Shown piece by piece: positions 47,298-59,110 of a DNA stretch of 64,000 nt. How positions within the stretch are numbered: position 1 is the stretch's first letter; each line of letters starts with the position of its first letter. The notes under the pieces are model-generated. The model ran no database searches. It was not told the origin of the DNA and saw only the letters and a list, made by a program, of their open reading frames with translations. The stretch lies in assembly GCF_000003855.2 (NCBI RefSeq), contig NW_003101669.1, positions 179,740 to 243,739 of the forward strand. The letters run 5' to 3'. Made by a program: the position numbers and the translations under genes. This stretch comes from Blastomyces gilchristii SLH14081 (Eukaryota; Ascomycota; Eurotiomycetes; Onygenales; Ajellomycetaceae).

Positions 47298-50200
47298 TTA
47301 CGAGAAGAAATACTCGCTATTTTTCAGTCTCTTGACGTCGAATTCGCCCTGTGTAATAAAGAGAGTATGCGTGAGTAAACAATAAGCCAAGGAGAGCAAG
47401 CGAAAATTAGAACGATAACAGCGGCTGCAGCGAAAGGGGCATATTAAACATGTTAAAAAGAAAATTCAAGGCATACCTTTGCAGGAACTGTGCGGAAGGT
47501 CAATGGCAGCCAAACCCAAATAGGTGCAGGCTTAGACTTGGCCTTCGGCTTTGTGTCGGGAGACGCTGCCTCCTTGCCAAGCTCACTTAGTGAGAACTCA
47601 TCTGGCTTGGTGGAAGTATCGGCTTCAAAAGCCGCTTCTTCAAGCTCGTCTAACGGGTCTTCTGACGTCACCACTCGGTCCCCCGTCGGCGTTTCGGACC
47701 CCTCAGGAGGAATTTGTCCGATACCAGCTACACCGAGCGACTGCATCGAGGCAAGTGAGGATTCAGCATCTTCAGACTCTGCAACGAGTTTTCCAGCGGT
47801 AACCATTTCACGGCCCTGAGCCTGCAACTCGGGATCGTTAGATCGCAGAAGCTTTAATCGTTTATACTCATTAACGAGTTCATCCAATTGAGCCCTTTTG
47901 CTATTCGATGATTTGGTGGCCTTGCGCCATTTCAATACTGCTTTGGCCAGTGGCGTGCCAGGCTTAATGTTGGCTAGGTACATGTGATTTGCGTATCTAG
48001 TTTTGAATTCGGAAGCAAGTCTCTCTACGATATCTTCGGAGTGCATGAGAACAAAAGCATCACGAAGCACACGGTTCATGATATCGACATCCGCTGCATG
48101 GGTCCAGAAAGAGTCGTGAACCGCGGAGAATGAAAGACCGAGTTCGTCGCATTTGACCGCGGAAAGAAACATATGAGTAGCGTCAAGGGAATGAACGAAG
48201 TTAGGAGGGAACGCCTGTAGCTGTTTGCGTTTGTTGACAATATCGCTGGCCTGAGGGTTCCGAATGCTGAGTTGCTGCAAGTCACTGTAAACCTTGATGG
48301 AAGCAGCGTCTCTATAGGGCTGAGCAACTGGAAGTTTAAGCGGAGTTGTCCATACAACAGTGGATTTAAAGTGGTATTTAGGATCTTTGATATTTTTCGC
48401 CATTTTTTTGGCGCCTTGGAACCTCCCTACTACCTTGAGGTTCTGTTCATCTGCTAGGGCTTCGATTTGTTCGGGGCTCAAGGACTGACTGATACGATTT
48501 GCGCAATCGCCGAGCCAGAATTGAATGTCGTGAGCACCGGTAAACATCGAACCCAATGCGACAAAGATCTTCCTTGCTATGTAGGTGGCGCATTCACCAG
48601 CAACTCCAGAATGGAAAAGGTCAGGGTAGTGGTCCACGAGCTGTTTCCGCACTTGCCGGATTGCCCCCAGGAAGGTGACGCCGTAAACGTTGGTCATGAC
48701 CGTTTGTTTCACAATCTTCCTAGTGATTTTGTCTTCAAGTAGTTTTGCAGTTTGGTCGCCATTCGCTGCATCCTTTTGAATAGATTGTTTGACGTGCTCT
48801 GCCACGCCGGTATAAATATCCGAGGGGCGATCGGAAGGCTCAAGGTTCACCTGTTGCGCGCCGATGATATCACCTCCTAGAGCAGCATAGTGTTGAAGAC
48901 CGTTGCAAGAACCATCTTGATGGACAGGCAGGTGAGAAACGAACTTGGTTGGATCTTCTAGAGCCATCGCATTTGTCAATTCGATGCAGGCTGCAAGGCA
49001 CTGGAAAGGGTCTCCGGCATCAAGCCACCATTTTTTGCCCTTTAGACCATTAATGGCGGAGTCCCTGATGTCTTCCAAATGGTCCATTGCAAACTGCTCG
49101 CGTTCCTGGAAACTTGCCTTATCGTAACCAAACACGTTGGCAAGATGGATCTTCAGCCACCTCAGGCCGCTTGTGCCCAATTCGCGACCTTTGCTGAACA
49201 ATAGAAGACCGCGACAATGATCGGCACCCATTTGGTTGAAGTATGGTGGCATCGGATATGCGCGGCCACGGAAATCCAGGTTATGGGGGAGATAAAAGGT
49301 TTCGTTCCTATACGCACGCGCAATTTCTAATTGGAAATTCTGGAAACACCGCTGTGAATGGTAGCCTGTGCGGGTGTTTGCGGCATGGATTTTTGCCCGG
49401 TAGTAATCTTTAAGAATATCTCGGTCGTCAGTTTCGGGCTTTTCAGGTTCGATAATATTTGGGTTTTCAGGAGCAAGGTTAGCAATTTCCTCGCCACTAT
49501 TCCACGCCTCGAGCATCACTTCCAAGACCCCTCTATTGATTTTCCAGCCGGTTTTGCCGAGGACGGTTAATCCAGCGAATACAGTATCTAGGTCTCCACG
49601 GGCTGCTGCGGTTTCAACATAGCTCAACTGAGAAATATCCCCTGCCTTGACTCGCATGACCGCGGATGGGTATTCGAGAAATCCACCCTCTCGAGCACTG
49701 GTCCACGGGCGTGGTGGACAGACCATGGGCAAGTGTTTCGCTAACAATTCACCAAGAGGCTCTCGGCGTAACTTCTCCACGATATGATCATTGGCATGAA
49801 CATAGCCAACTCTGAAGCCACGTTCCAACTGGTAAACACGTCTGAATGCGGCTTGGTCAGTCCGTTGTGTCCTGTTAGTGCTCGGATCTTTTGTAGAAAC
49901 AGGAACAGTTGCAGTCGACAACAACATTGATGCAAGGCAAGCCCCGATTTTAGCTTGAACAACAGGTGACCAATCAACTGGTCTCTGGCTCTCCTCGAAT
50001 CTCGCAATTATTCGTTGCCATTGGACCTGGGCTTTCTTTGTGCCTTTGTGGACAAGCTTATCAATGAGGGCTGATGTTCTCCTGGGAGACTTGGACTTCT
50101 TTTCCAATTCGCGCAACTGCATCGCCAAGTACTCATCGTAAATCGCTTTTCCCAGGTACATCACCAGTGCCGTTAACTTGACCCCTTTATCCACGCCGCT

Positions 50201-51692
50201 CTTATTGAGAGCATTAAAAGTGCTGAGAATGGTGAGGGCAGCGAGCTTGTCGGTTTTGATCGCTCTCAAATATGGAGATATTTCTACACGTTGGCTATCC
50301 GCTGGTAACATGCGTGACTTCTTTTCGGATTCCTCGATGAGTTCCAGCTCCTCATTTATCCTTGACATGAGCTGTGTGTGCCAGTCGTATAAAAGGGCTC
50401 CCATTGGCTTGCTGGGAATGGGATTGACTCCAACTTTTTGCAGCATTTCACTTTCCTTCCGCCAGCGGGCAATAGCTGAGTCGACGCAATCTGATTCTAA
50501 GCGACGCTGCCGCATTTGTGCATAGGCCAGATCTTGTTCTTCTTGGGAGCCGGGCAGATCGGATGGTCTGGGAAGTGCTTGCTCGGGGTCAAAGATGGAT
50601 AAGGTCTCTCTAAGAGAACTAAGACCAAGACCTCGTTGTTCGGTAGCGCGAACGAGAGCAATGTCGTCGGGTGGATGCAGCTTCGGTTTAATCTTAGAGA
50701 AGTCCTCGTCCGGTTCAATGTAGGACTCATCGGGCATGGTTGAATCGTTGTAAGCATTTTCGGAACATATCTGTTTAAAACCAACAACGCAATTTTGTTA
50801 GTAACTAGAAGCGACAGGAACTAAAATCTACGCCTGATTTAACTCTCTAACATACCTCTGAAAGAAGTCCCAAGTCTGCTTCCGATAGAATGGGAAGACC
50901 CAATACTTCCTCTTCAATCTCCGCATCTTTTGCAAGATTCCAGTACCTTCTTACTGTTCGTTTCTGCTTATTTTCGAATAACATGCGTAACGCCATCTTA
51001 ATCATCAGGGCGTAGGTTATGGAATCCGGTTCCGCAAAAGCATACTTCATGTCGACTTCAAACCATTTCTGTGCCCACCACACCATCCCGTAGCGCCGGT
51101 GGACAATCATATGCGAGATCATCGAGCGTAGATATTTGTTGTGAAGATCAAGGACTTCCGGCGTACCGTATCCAATAAGCTTGGCAACCCGATGAATCAG
51201 AATCTCCGAACGCCGGAACATAGCAGCTGAAAGGCTGACATCGATGTTCGCAAGCATCTCGGTCAATTCGCCACCAATTCCATTAGATCTTCTCACAGCA
51301 GGCGGCCGGCTAATTAGGAAATCCTTCCGTATGATGACTGAAGAGGTATCGATATCATCAGGCTCTGGATACGGAAGCCGCTCGTTCCATGGGGAATTCG
51401 ACAGAGGCGATACAGTTAACGGCGAGTGAATCTCTGCATGTCCATACGGGAGGCCCTCAAACGGAACATTGATGTCTGAAGTTGCCGTTGCTAATGACCG
51501 GGTGGACCGTAAGGGTAGGGAATTAGGGGACTCGAGGGTTGGGAGGACGGACGGCCGGGACAAAGTTTGAATCCTGCTCGATTGGCACTGCAATCGCGGG
51601 TATGCTACGGGAAGCCATGACGAGGATATCTGCTCATATGATCTGCCTAGGCGGCGTAGAGTGTGTCTCCGTTGAGCGGCCCGGCACAACAT
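47298..51692 (-). CDS. rpo41: Mitochondrial DNA-directed RNA polymerase
   Basis: Three exons, 51,692-50,856, 50,770-47,477 and 47,348-47,298, encode about 1,393 residues. The last exon supplies only the C-terminus GEFDVKRLKNSEYFFS, which is strongly conserved in Rpo41. The enzyme is a single-subunit, T7-like polymerase that transcribes the mitochondrial genome. Catalytic motif A is QDGSCNGLQHYAA with Asp898, motif B is KQTVMTNVYGVT, and motif C is VHDSFWTHA with Asp1165. The N-terminus (MLCRAAQRRHTLRRLGRSYE, with further Arg/Ser-rich sequence) is a mitochondrial presequence, followed by the extension typical of Rpo41. A Ser/Glu/Asp-rich insert of about 110 residues sits between the catalytic core and the C-terminal tail (encoded near 47,500-47,830). 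It is longer than I expect and probably disordered. Donors are GTATGT and GTATGC, both phase 0. Confidence 0.96.
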
Positions 51693-52195
51693 GCTGGCAG
51701 TGAACTGGAAGTCTTAACAGAATGAGCGATTACAATTGATAAGGATAAGCAAAAAAGAAGGAATAAAATAAAAGGAAAAACATGTGAAAAAGCAAAGGAG
51801 AGAGAGAAATGAAAAGAGAAAGTGATTGAGAAGCTCCCTCCCCTCTGCGTTCCTGACAAGAGAGAGTACAGAAACCCGTCGTCGTTGTGCAGGAAAAGTG
51901 CTTGGACGTTGAGATAGAAATCGACGAAGAAAATTATTTTGGAGGCTTTGGACGATCGGCGTCTAGCGGATAATAGTTATCCCGTGCGAAAGGAAAAGTT
52001 AAAAAGATTGAGGATAAGTCACGTGTAACTATAGATTAGTCATGTGATCCATTTCTGACTAGGTAGCAATTTGGGATGGATAACCAAAGGGTATTTTTCG
52101 ATTGTAAGTAGTAGTACGATCTGTACATGTACACAGTGTTCGTCGCTCATCAGGCAGTACATATCGCACTCTAACCACGAAGTTCCACCACTCCA
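51693..52195. promoter_or_regulatory. RPO41 upstream region and RPC37 3' flank
   Basis: RPO41 and RPC37 are in the same orientation, so this 0.5 kb holds the RPO41 promoter next to its start codon and the RPC37 terminator at the other side. Purine-rich sequence directly upstream of RPO41 (pyrimidine-rich on its sense strand) fits a fungal leader. A GTACATGTAC palindrome lies near 52,121-52,130. Confidence 0.45.
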
Positions 52196-53620
52196 TTAGT
52201 CGCCTGCCTTAGTTCTCCCGCGGACGTCAGACGGCCTCCGCGCCTTTCTCCGCAGCTTCATCGCCCACCCAGCCATCTCCGGGTTGATAGGGTCTATTCT
52301 CGGCGCGCTCATTCCATCAATATAGTCTTCGGAACCAATTGCGGATTGCAGTAGGGGCGGTTCATCCAGGGATTGATTGAACATGTATTCTTCATACATG
52401 TCCCAGGAATCTTGATCCTATATCATAGTGTTAGTAGATAATTTTTTTGCAAACGAGATTTAGCAGAAGGAGCGTTTGTTTGGGCTTCCCATACATTCTC
52501 ATCAATCCATGCATATTTCTCCCACTTCTCCTCATGCATCCTTCTCAGGAGCACGTTATTGCTCGCAATGTTCCCTGTTTCAACATCCGCGGATTTGACC
52601 TTCATATCGATCGCGCGTGCCTCCGCTTGCACAGCACGAGACCCGCGCTCTTCATCGGCGTCGCGTTTGCCCTTCGTCATGGTCTTGCTTTGTGCAGATA
52701 CCTCGTCGAAGGCGTCAAGGTGGTGGAGCTGTGGACGGAGCTGGATGACTGCAGATAGAGGTGCCAAGTGCAATTCATCTTAAAAAAAAGTCAGCGCCAT
52801 GTCAACTCGTAAAATAAAATAAAATAAAATAAAATAACCAAGAAAGTAAAGGAAGCATAAGCGAGCACACATACTCTCCCTAAAAGCACCCAGCATATAA
52901 ACCGGATCCCCATCAACAGGCTCCTTGATCCGTCCCCCAAGCGTTTGCGTCGTCATAATAACTCCAGCCTTCTCATCTTCATAATCCATCAAACCCTCCT
53001 CATCCCCAGCGAAAATCTGCTGTCTTCTTTTCCCCATCATCGTCATCCCATCCTCGCCATCATCCATACCTGAGGCGCCAGCGCCAGCACCAGCACCAAC
53101 GGTCCCCTTAGCTCTCCCCCCCGTATTAAACCCACCCGCCATCCCCATCGAACCCCCCTCAGCAATAACCCTGCTCTTCTTCAGCGCATTACCGTACCGG
53201 AGCCCCTTCCTCTCATCATAATTGACATGCGTGTTAATCGGTATATCGACTTCTACTAGCCCCGTGCGTGGCTTTAGGCGGAGTTCGGTAGGTTTCTGCT
53301 GGGTTGCGGCGTTGTAGGGCTGTGTAGCTTGGCGGTCGGGGTATTGGAGGAGGAAACGTCGGATTTGAGAATCGGTTATATAGATATCGTAGGAAGCTAT
53401 TACGGGGTCGGCTGTGGGAGGGGTGGTTGTGTCTATGGAGCCGGAGCCGGAGCCGGATGCCGGTCCGGGCGCGGGCGCAGGATCGATGTTAGGGGTGGCT
53501 ACAATGGAATTGTTAGATTTGGAGAGATAATATTTCCGCACATCGGTTGGTATTTCATCCCTGTTCTTCTTGTATCAACGCGGGGTGAAGGGAAGCTATA
53601 ACCGTTGACTTACAGGACAT
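52196..53620 (-). CDS. rpc37: RNA polymerase III subunit Rpc37 (Rpc5/Sin family)
   Basis: Four exons: 53,620-53,614 (7 nt), 53,498-52,875, 52,778-52,495 and 52,417-52,196, giving about 378 residues. The 7-nt first exon, ATGTCCT before a GTAAGT donor, supplies Met-Ser and one base; it is inferred because the next exon has no ATG at a suitable place and begins after CTAAC and TTGTAG. The family core is DPVIASYDIYITDS, YPDRQATQPYN, and GLVEVDIPINTHVNYDERKG, then GAFRENELHLAPLSAVIQLR across a junction. This is the Sin-type domain of Rpc37/POLR3E, which with Rpc53 forms a TFIIF-like heterodimer for Pol III initiation and termination. A Gly/Ala/Met-rich, low-complexity stretch lies at residues about 125-165. 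Intron 2 contains an (AAAAT)n run at 52,808-52,838. Confidence 0.9.
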
Positions 53621-54231
53621 GGTGGTAGGGTGGAGCTAGAGGTGGGAGGTGCGGAGAAGATTGAAAACCGGAGGAATCACAGCGGGGCTAATTCAATCCA
53701 TTGGAAATAGAGATTTTTTCAGAGAAATATAGGTTGGATTATTCAAATTTGCTTTTTCTAAAGGTCTTATTGCAGAGCTTCAAAAAAGTTCGTTGGTGAT
53801 ATCTCGAGGTGGTCTGTCGGTGGGCATAAAACCCAACAGAAAAAAAAGATGTTATGGTCCAAGCTCCTCTGACGCACCCGAACGCCCCGGCCTTGACCCT
53901 GAATCACGTGGGGGTGGCCGACCGCGGTCAGCATCTAGCGATACAGAAATACATTCATTGCATGTTCTCATGCTGAAAATTATTCGTGTTATACATGGCA
54001 TTTAAATTAATAGGATAACAAAAAGCAAGGGAGCTTAAACCCACGTTAAAATTCAATTGTCTTGGAGACAAAGGGTATTAAGTAGTTATATATAGAAGTC
54101 TGCATATAAAAAGGAACATGGACTGATTCCGAAATTTTGCTGAATACATTGCATAAAGAGACATGAAAAGCCACGACGAGAAGGGTAAAATAAATACAAG
54201 AGGTAGAATTAGACCATGTGCTGTACGTAAA
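53621..54231. other. RPC37 upstream region and MET5 3' flank
   Basis: Both flanking genes are on the minus strand. The left part is the RPC37 promoter and the right part the 3' region of the sulfite reductase gene. A CACGTG-containing stretch (AATCACGTGGGG) lies near 53,903-53,914 and could be an E-box-type site, which is common by chance. No gene is supported. Confidence 0.45.
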
Positions 54232-57200
54232 TTACTCCTCATCCTCATCATCTTCCGCAACCTATATTGAACCATTCAAATCAGCAAAAAGTTACCACAG
54301 AAGGCAAAGAAGCCGTACGCTGCGTATAAGACGACGAAAAAAATAGTTAGAGAAATCAACTTACATCATCATGGAACGTCTTCCCCTCCGTCGTCTCCTT
54401 AATAACCCCAGCCCGAATACACCAATCACCAAACCTCTCCGGCTCCCCTCCCTCAACCGACGCCGCACGCCGCTCAAGCGAGTACCGCTTTAGCAGATCC
54501 TTCATGAGCTCCAAAATCTCATCCTCCTTAATCGACGACCGGTACAGCTTATTCAGCCGGTGTCCATGATACCCGCCGCCCAGATACATGTTATAGGCAC
54601 CATACGCTTTACCCACGAACGCCACCTCCGCCAGCCAGGGCCGCGCACACCCGTTCGGGCAACCCGTCATGCGCATGACGATGCTATCCTTGCTCAGGCC
54701 GTTCTCCGCCAGGCAGTCTTCGAGCTTATCGATGAGGATTGGGAGATAGCGTTCCGATTCAGCCATGGCGAGGCCGCAGGTGGGGAAGGCGACGCAGGCG
54801 GATGAGGAGAGGCGCAGGCCGGAGAAGGCGGTGTTATCGAGTTTGTATTCGGCCATTAGCGCTTTGATGGCGGGGAGATCTGCGTCTTCGATATTCGAGA
54901 GAATGAGGTGCTGGTTGCCTGTGAGGCGGAACTCGCCCTTGTTCAGCGCGGCGAGTTTGCGGAGACCTGTGCGCATGGCGAATGAGGCAGTGTCTTCGAC
55001 GCGGCCGTTCTCGATGAAGAAGGTGAAATGGTTCAGACCCCTTTCGTCCTTCTGCCAGCCAAATGTGTCGATGTTGGAGTCGAATTTGAAGGCGCGTGGT
55101 GGTGCGAAGCGGAGGTTTGGTGCGAGCAGGTCTTCGACTTTGCTCTTGAAAACGTCTACGCCCATGTCGTCGACTGTATACTTTAACCGGGCGTGTTTGC
55201 GGTTCTTGCGGTCACCGTGGTCGCGCTGGACGATCATGATCTTTTCACAGACGATGTGGACTTGGTCTGCAGACACGAAGCCGAACATGGATCCTGTTCG
55301 GGGGTACGTCTTCTTGTTGTTGTGAGTCATGCCCATGCCGCCTCCGACGAGGATGTTAAATCCTTCCAGGTGACCGTCGGCACCCTTGATAGCAATCAGA
55401 CCGATATCGTGAGCGTAAACGTCAGTGTCATTGTGTGGGGGAATGGCAATCGTAATTTTGAATTTTCGGGGGAGGTAAGTAGGTCCGTAGAGAGGCTCAT
55501 GGTCAACGACGGCGTTACCCGCTACCTGAATTTTGGTATCCTTCTCATCCTTCAGCCAGATTTCGTGGTACGCAGTTGTTGCCGGGAGCAGGTGATCGCT
55601 AATACGCTTGGAAATAGCATGGACCTCCTTATGATAATATGACAGCTCCGGAAGGCTGCTGCACATTACGTTTCGGTTTACATCACCGCATGCGGCAATG
55701 GTGGTCATCAGGGCCTGGTTGATGGCCTGCATGGCAGGTTTCAGTTTCCCTTTGACAACGCCATGGAACTGGAAGGTCTGGCGGGTTGTGAGTTTCATAG
55801 TTTCGTTTCCATATGCGCTACTAATGTCATCCATTTGCAGCCATTGCTTTGGCGTTGCAACACCACCGGGTAATCTGCAACGAATCATGAAGGAGTATGC
55901 GGGTTCCAATCCTTGGGCCTTACGCTCGTCCCTCACGTCGCGATCATCTTGCATATATGTACCATGGAACTTAGTAAGCTGCTGGTCAGTTTCTGAGATT
56001 GCTCCAGTCGATTCATCTAGCAGGCCCTCTGCGATTGTGCCTCGCAGATAGTTGGACTGTATTTTGATGTCCTCGTTGGTCAATGGGGGCGGCTCCTCTG
56101 GTAGTCCCTCGACCTTGTCCACCCCTAACGCCTGCCACAGTTTCGGTTCCCATTCTTGATATCCGGTCTGGAACCCATCGGGATCCTGGTCATCTCCAAG
56201 GCCGATATCAGCCAACTTCTTACCACCGAGGAACGATATACGAGCGTCAAGATCCTTGCCGGGCTTGTTGTAGTAGATCCTGTCCTGTTTTCTGGGCCAG
56301 TAGTGGCTGTCTCCCAATGCGAAAACAGAGTAATGAACGGAAGAGAGGTCGAGATCTCCAGAGTTCTTAACGACCTCCCACAGGGCACGACCATTCTGAG
56401 GAAATTCGCCCTGGCCAGCTGTACTCGTGATAAACACTATGTTTTCTTCGGTAGCCAGGTCCTCGATGGGGAAATCATCCATAGCCATAACCATGGTTTT
56501 CAGTCCACGGGCCTTGCCGCGGTTCCCTAACCGCTTGGCCAAGTTCTCACCATTACCACCGTCAGACGCGAACAGAATCGTTAGAGGAGCGCCAAAGAGA
56601 CCCTCCAGAAGTTTGTCATACGAGTCTTTAGCAGCTCTCTTTTGCAGCGCCCGGACTTCCGTCCCATAAGACTCAGACAGGCTTGCGGAAAACTGAGGAT
56701 GTCGTTTCATCAGCTGGGTAAGCTGGTTGTCCCGACGGAGGAATTCCTCCAACTCTCGCTTGATCCTCTCGGAATCGAGGGCGAAATTGGGCTCTCCTAC
56801 TTCCGCATTCTTTGGGTTCCATCTATAAAGTGGCCAATAGCCCAAGTCGACAGCCTTCTTCGTTTCCTGCAAGATGGTCAGGGGAGAGTCACTCTCCTTG
56901 TTGTAAGGTAGATAAGCGAGAACCACAGAGGGTCCATCGAACTGATCGGCTTCCGCCATTGCCTGCAAGACCTGAGTATAAGATCCATACACCGCAACGG
57001 ATGCGACATAAGCGTTTCCGAAGTTCATGGCATAGAGACCAATGTCCTTCTTTCTCCGCGTCGCGTCCGCAGCAACGCGCTCCGAGTAAGGTTGCGAGTC
57101 GATAATAAGCATATTAACATTGGCGCCCGAAGCGAGGACATGGTGAACACCAGAGTTGCCCAAATCATAGGCCCATGCATCAGAGCCAATCAGCCACTGT

Positions 57201-59110
57201 GACTCCTTCGAGAAATACTGTTTCGATTGCAGCAGTTTCCTCGCCAGAGACGATCCGTCAACATCCAGCCGAGAAATCACATCGGCAGCGAGGCTGTTTG
57301 CCTTGGCCGAATCTGTGGCGTTTAATGCCCATCGCGAAAGCCAATTCTTGGGCGTGTCGGTCGTAAAGGCGTTTGATTTGGCAGCTTCCGCAACCTCATC
57401 AATGAAACGTCGCCGACCCTCGATGCGCGCAATTAAGGCACCGAATCCGTACTCCGGCGTGAAAGCAATTGTGCTTGAGACTCCTGCATTTTCAGAACCA
57501 AGTTGATTGGCAACGTAAAGACGGGTGCTAAAGAGCTGGTCCAAAATCTTCATGTACGCATTCTCGGCCTCGGGCTGTTTTTGGACGCTGATAGCTGGAG
57601 AAATCTCTTCTGGAATCTTTTCCTTGCCGACTTGAAGGTTCTGAATTGGGGTGTCGGCCGCGAGATTCTGCAATATGCCACGAAGGGCTTGGTTGGATGT
57701 TGAGGGCTCTATATACCCCAGTCTATAGCCAACAAGTTGAGGAGCCCTTCCACTGTCGCTTGGTTGGGATAAGCTTGATAAGAGGTCCAGGAACGCTGGG
57801 CCCCATCGCGTGGTCTTGCGTACTTGCTCCAGGACGGCAATGCGTTCGATCGATTTGGGGATAGCATGAGATATTTGACTACCGATCCAGGGACGATAGA
57901 GGCGGGCAGTAATAACTCCAACATTTGCAAAATCCGCTTTGCTGCTAGGGTCCGTTAGAACATCGACGAAGACGCCCGTGGAGCCAAAAACAAATATGGC
58001 CGATTTTGCAGCATCCGGCCCAGTGTATTCGATAGCGTGATATTGACGCCCGGATAGCTGTGATATCGCATCCCATATTTTGCTAGTGATTTGGAAGATA
58101 TCCAAAGCGTCCACGGGTCGGAGAGTTAAAGGTTCCACCGTGGTGGCTGAGGAACTTGCTGGAACATCAGAGCCGCTGTCACTTCGGGACGAGATGGAGT
58201 AATTCTCATGGGAAGACACCTTCGACGGAAGCGAAAGCTGGGAGGCAGACAGGCTGCCAGCTTGGCCCTCGCTCCGTTCGCCCAAATCTTCCTCCACAAT
58301 GGTGGGAACACGGCCGGAGTTTGCATACAGCGTATGTGGAGCATTAGAAGGTACCTGGGCATGTTGCACATCTTCTAAATCTAGAATCTTCTTCACGAGC
58401 TCCGGATCCTCTGCCGCAATTGGATTATCATCGCGCGAGTTGGTTGCATCGAAGAAATGGATCACCCCCTTTCCTGACTTGGCTGCCAGCGAATGTGCCG
58501 TCAAGGCAATATCCTGAGCCTCTTGCAGCGTTTCCGAATGCAAGAAAGAAAAGCCACATTGGCGGATAGAGCTGATTACGGAGTAATCGGGGAAAGGAGC
58601 TGGGTCTAGGGAAACATGGATGACGAGGGGGTAATTTGCTAGTTTATATAGATACGGTATAGATGGGAGGAGGATAGAAGAAGTCGCTGTGATAGCGACA
58701 CGGTGGCCCGACTTCAAAGGCTGGAAAGCCGATAACAGCGGATCCTCATTCACGCGGAGGGCGCGGATCTGTATTTTATTAGAGCCATGTCAACATAACA
58801 ATGGTGATAGAAACAAATTTAATAATGAATTTTCATACCTCCGGGACCCTTTGCGACACTACTCCCCGTACACTACCGGCGGAGAGTTGGCTCAGGTGCT
58901 TTGAGAATAACGAGTCAGTCTGAAGGGATGGCTGGACAGAGAGGACAATGTCACTCGAGAGATAGGCGACTCTTGCGACTGCGCAAGAGAAACAAGATAT
59001 ATTAGCATCATCGTATTAAAAATGATATCCATGTTCAACAATATAATCAATTCTTGCAAGGTGATACGGGTTAACATACCAGCCTCTCCCGCAGTTGACA
59101 CCGACCTCAT
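54232..59110 (-). CDS. met5: Sulfite reductase [NADPH] beta (hemoprotein) subunit
   Basis: Four exons, 59,110-59,080 (31 nt), 58,978-58,839, 58,768-54,365 and 54,261-54,232 (30 nt), encode about 1,534 residues. The last exon adds the acidic tail VAEDDEDEE after FHDD. The protein reduces sulfite to sulfide for cysteine and methionine synthesis, with a flavoprotein alpha subunit donating electrons. Domains in order: an N-terminal pyruvate-oxidoreductase/transketolase-like region (to about residue 750), a flavodoxin-like domain (about 780-920; LTILFASDGGNGENLAKRL and STAGQGEFP), then nitrite/sulfite reductase repeats. Siroheme and 4Fe-4S ligands are the four cysteines in ACVAFPTCGLAMAESERYLP and TGCPNGCARPWLAEV, all intact. 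Length agrees with fungal Met5-type proteins. The first two exons (MRSVSTAGEA, VARVAYLSSD) join in phase to the main exon. Confidence 0.95.

Noticed and set aside
48076..50525. Many 60-115 codon frames opposite RPO41 and MET5
   Set aside because: Shadow frames of strongly coding sequence on the other strand.
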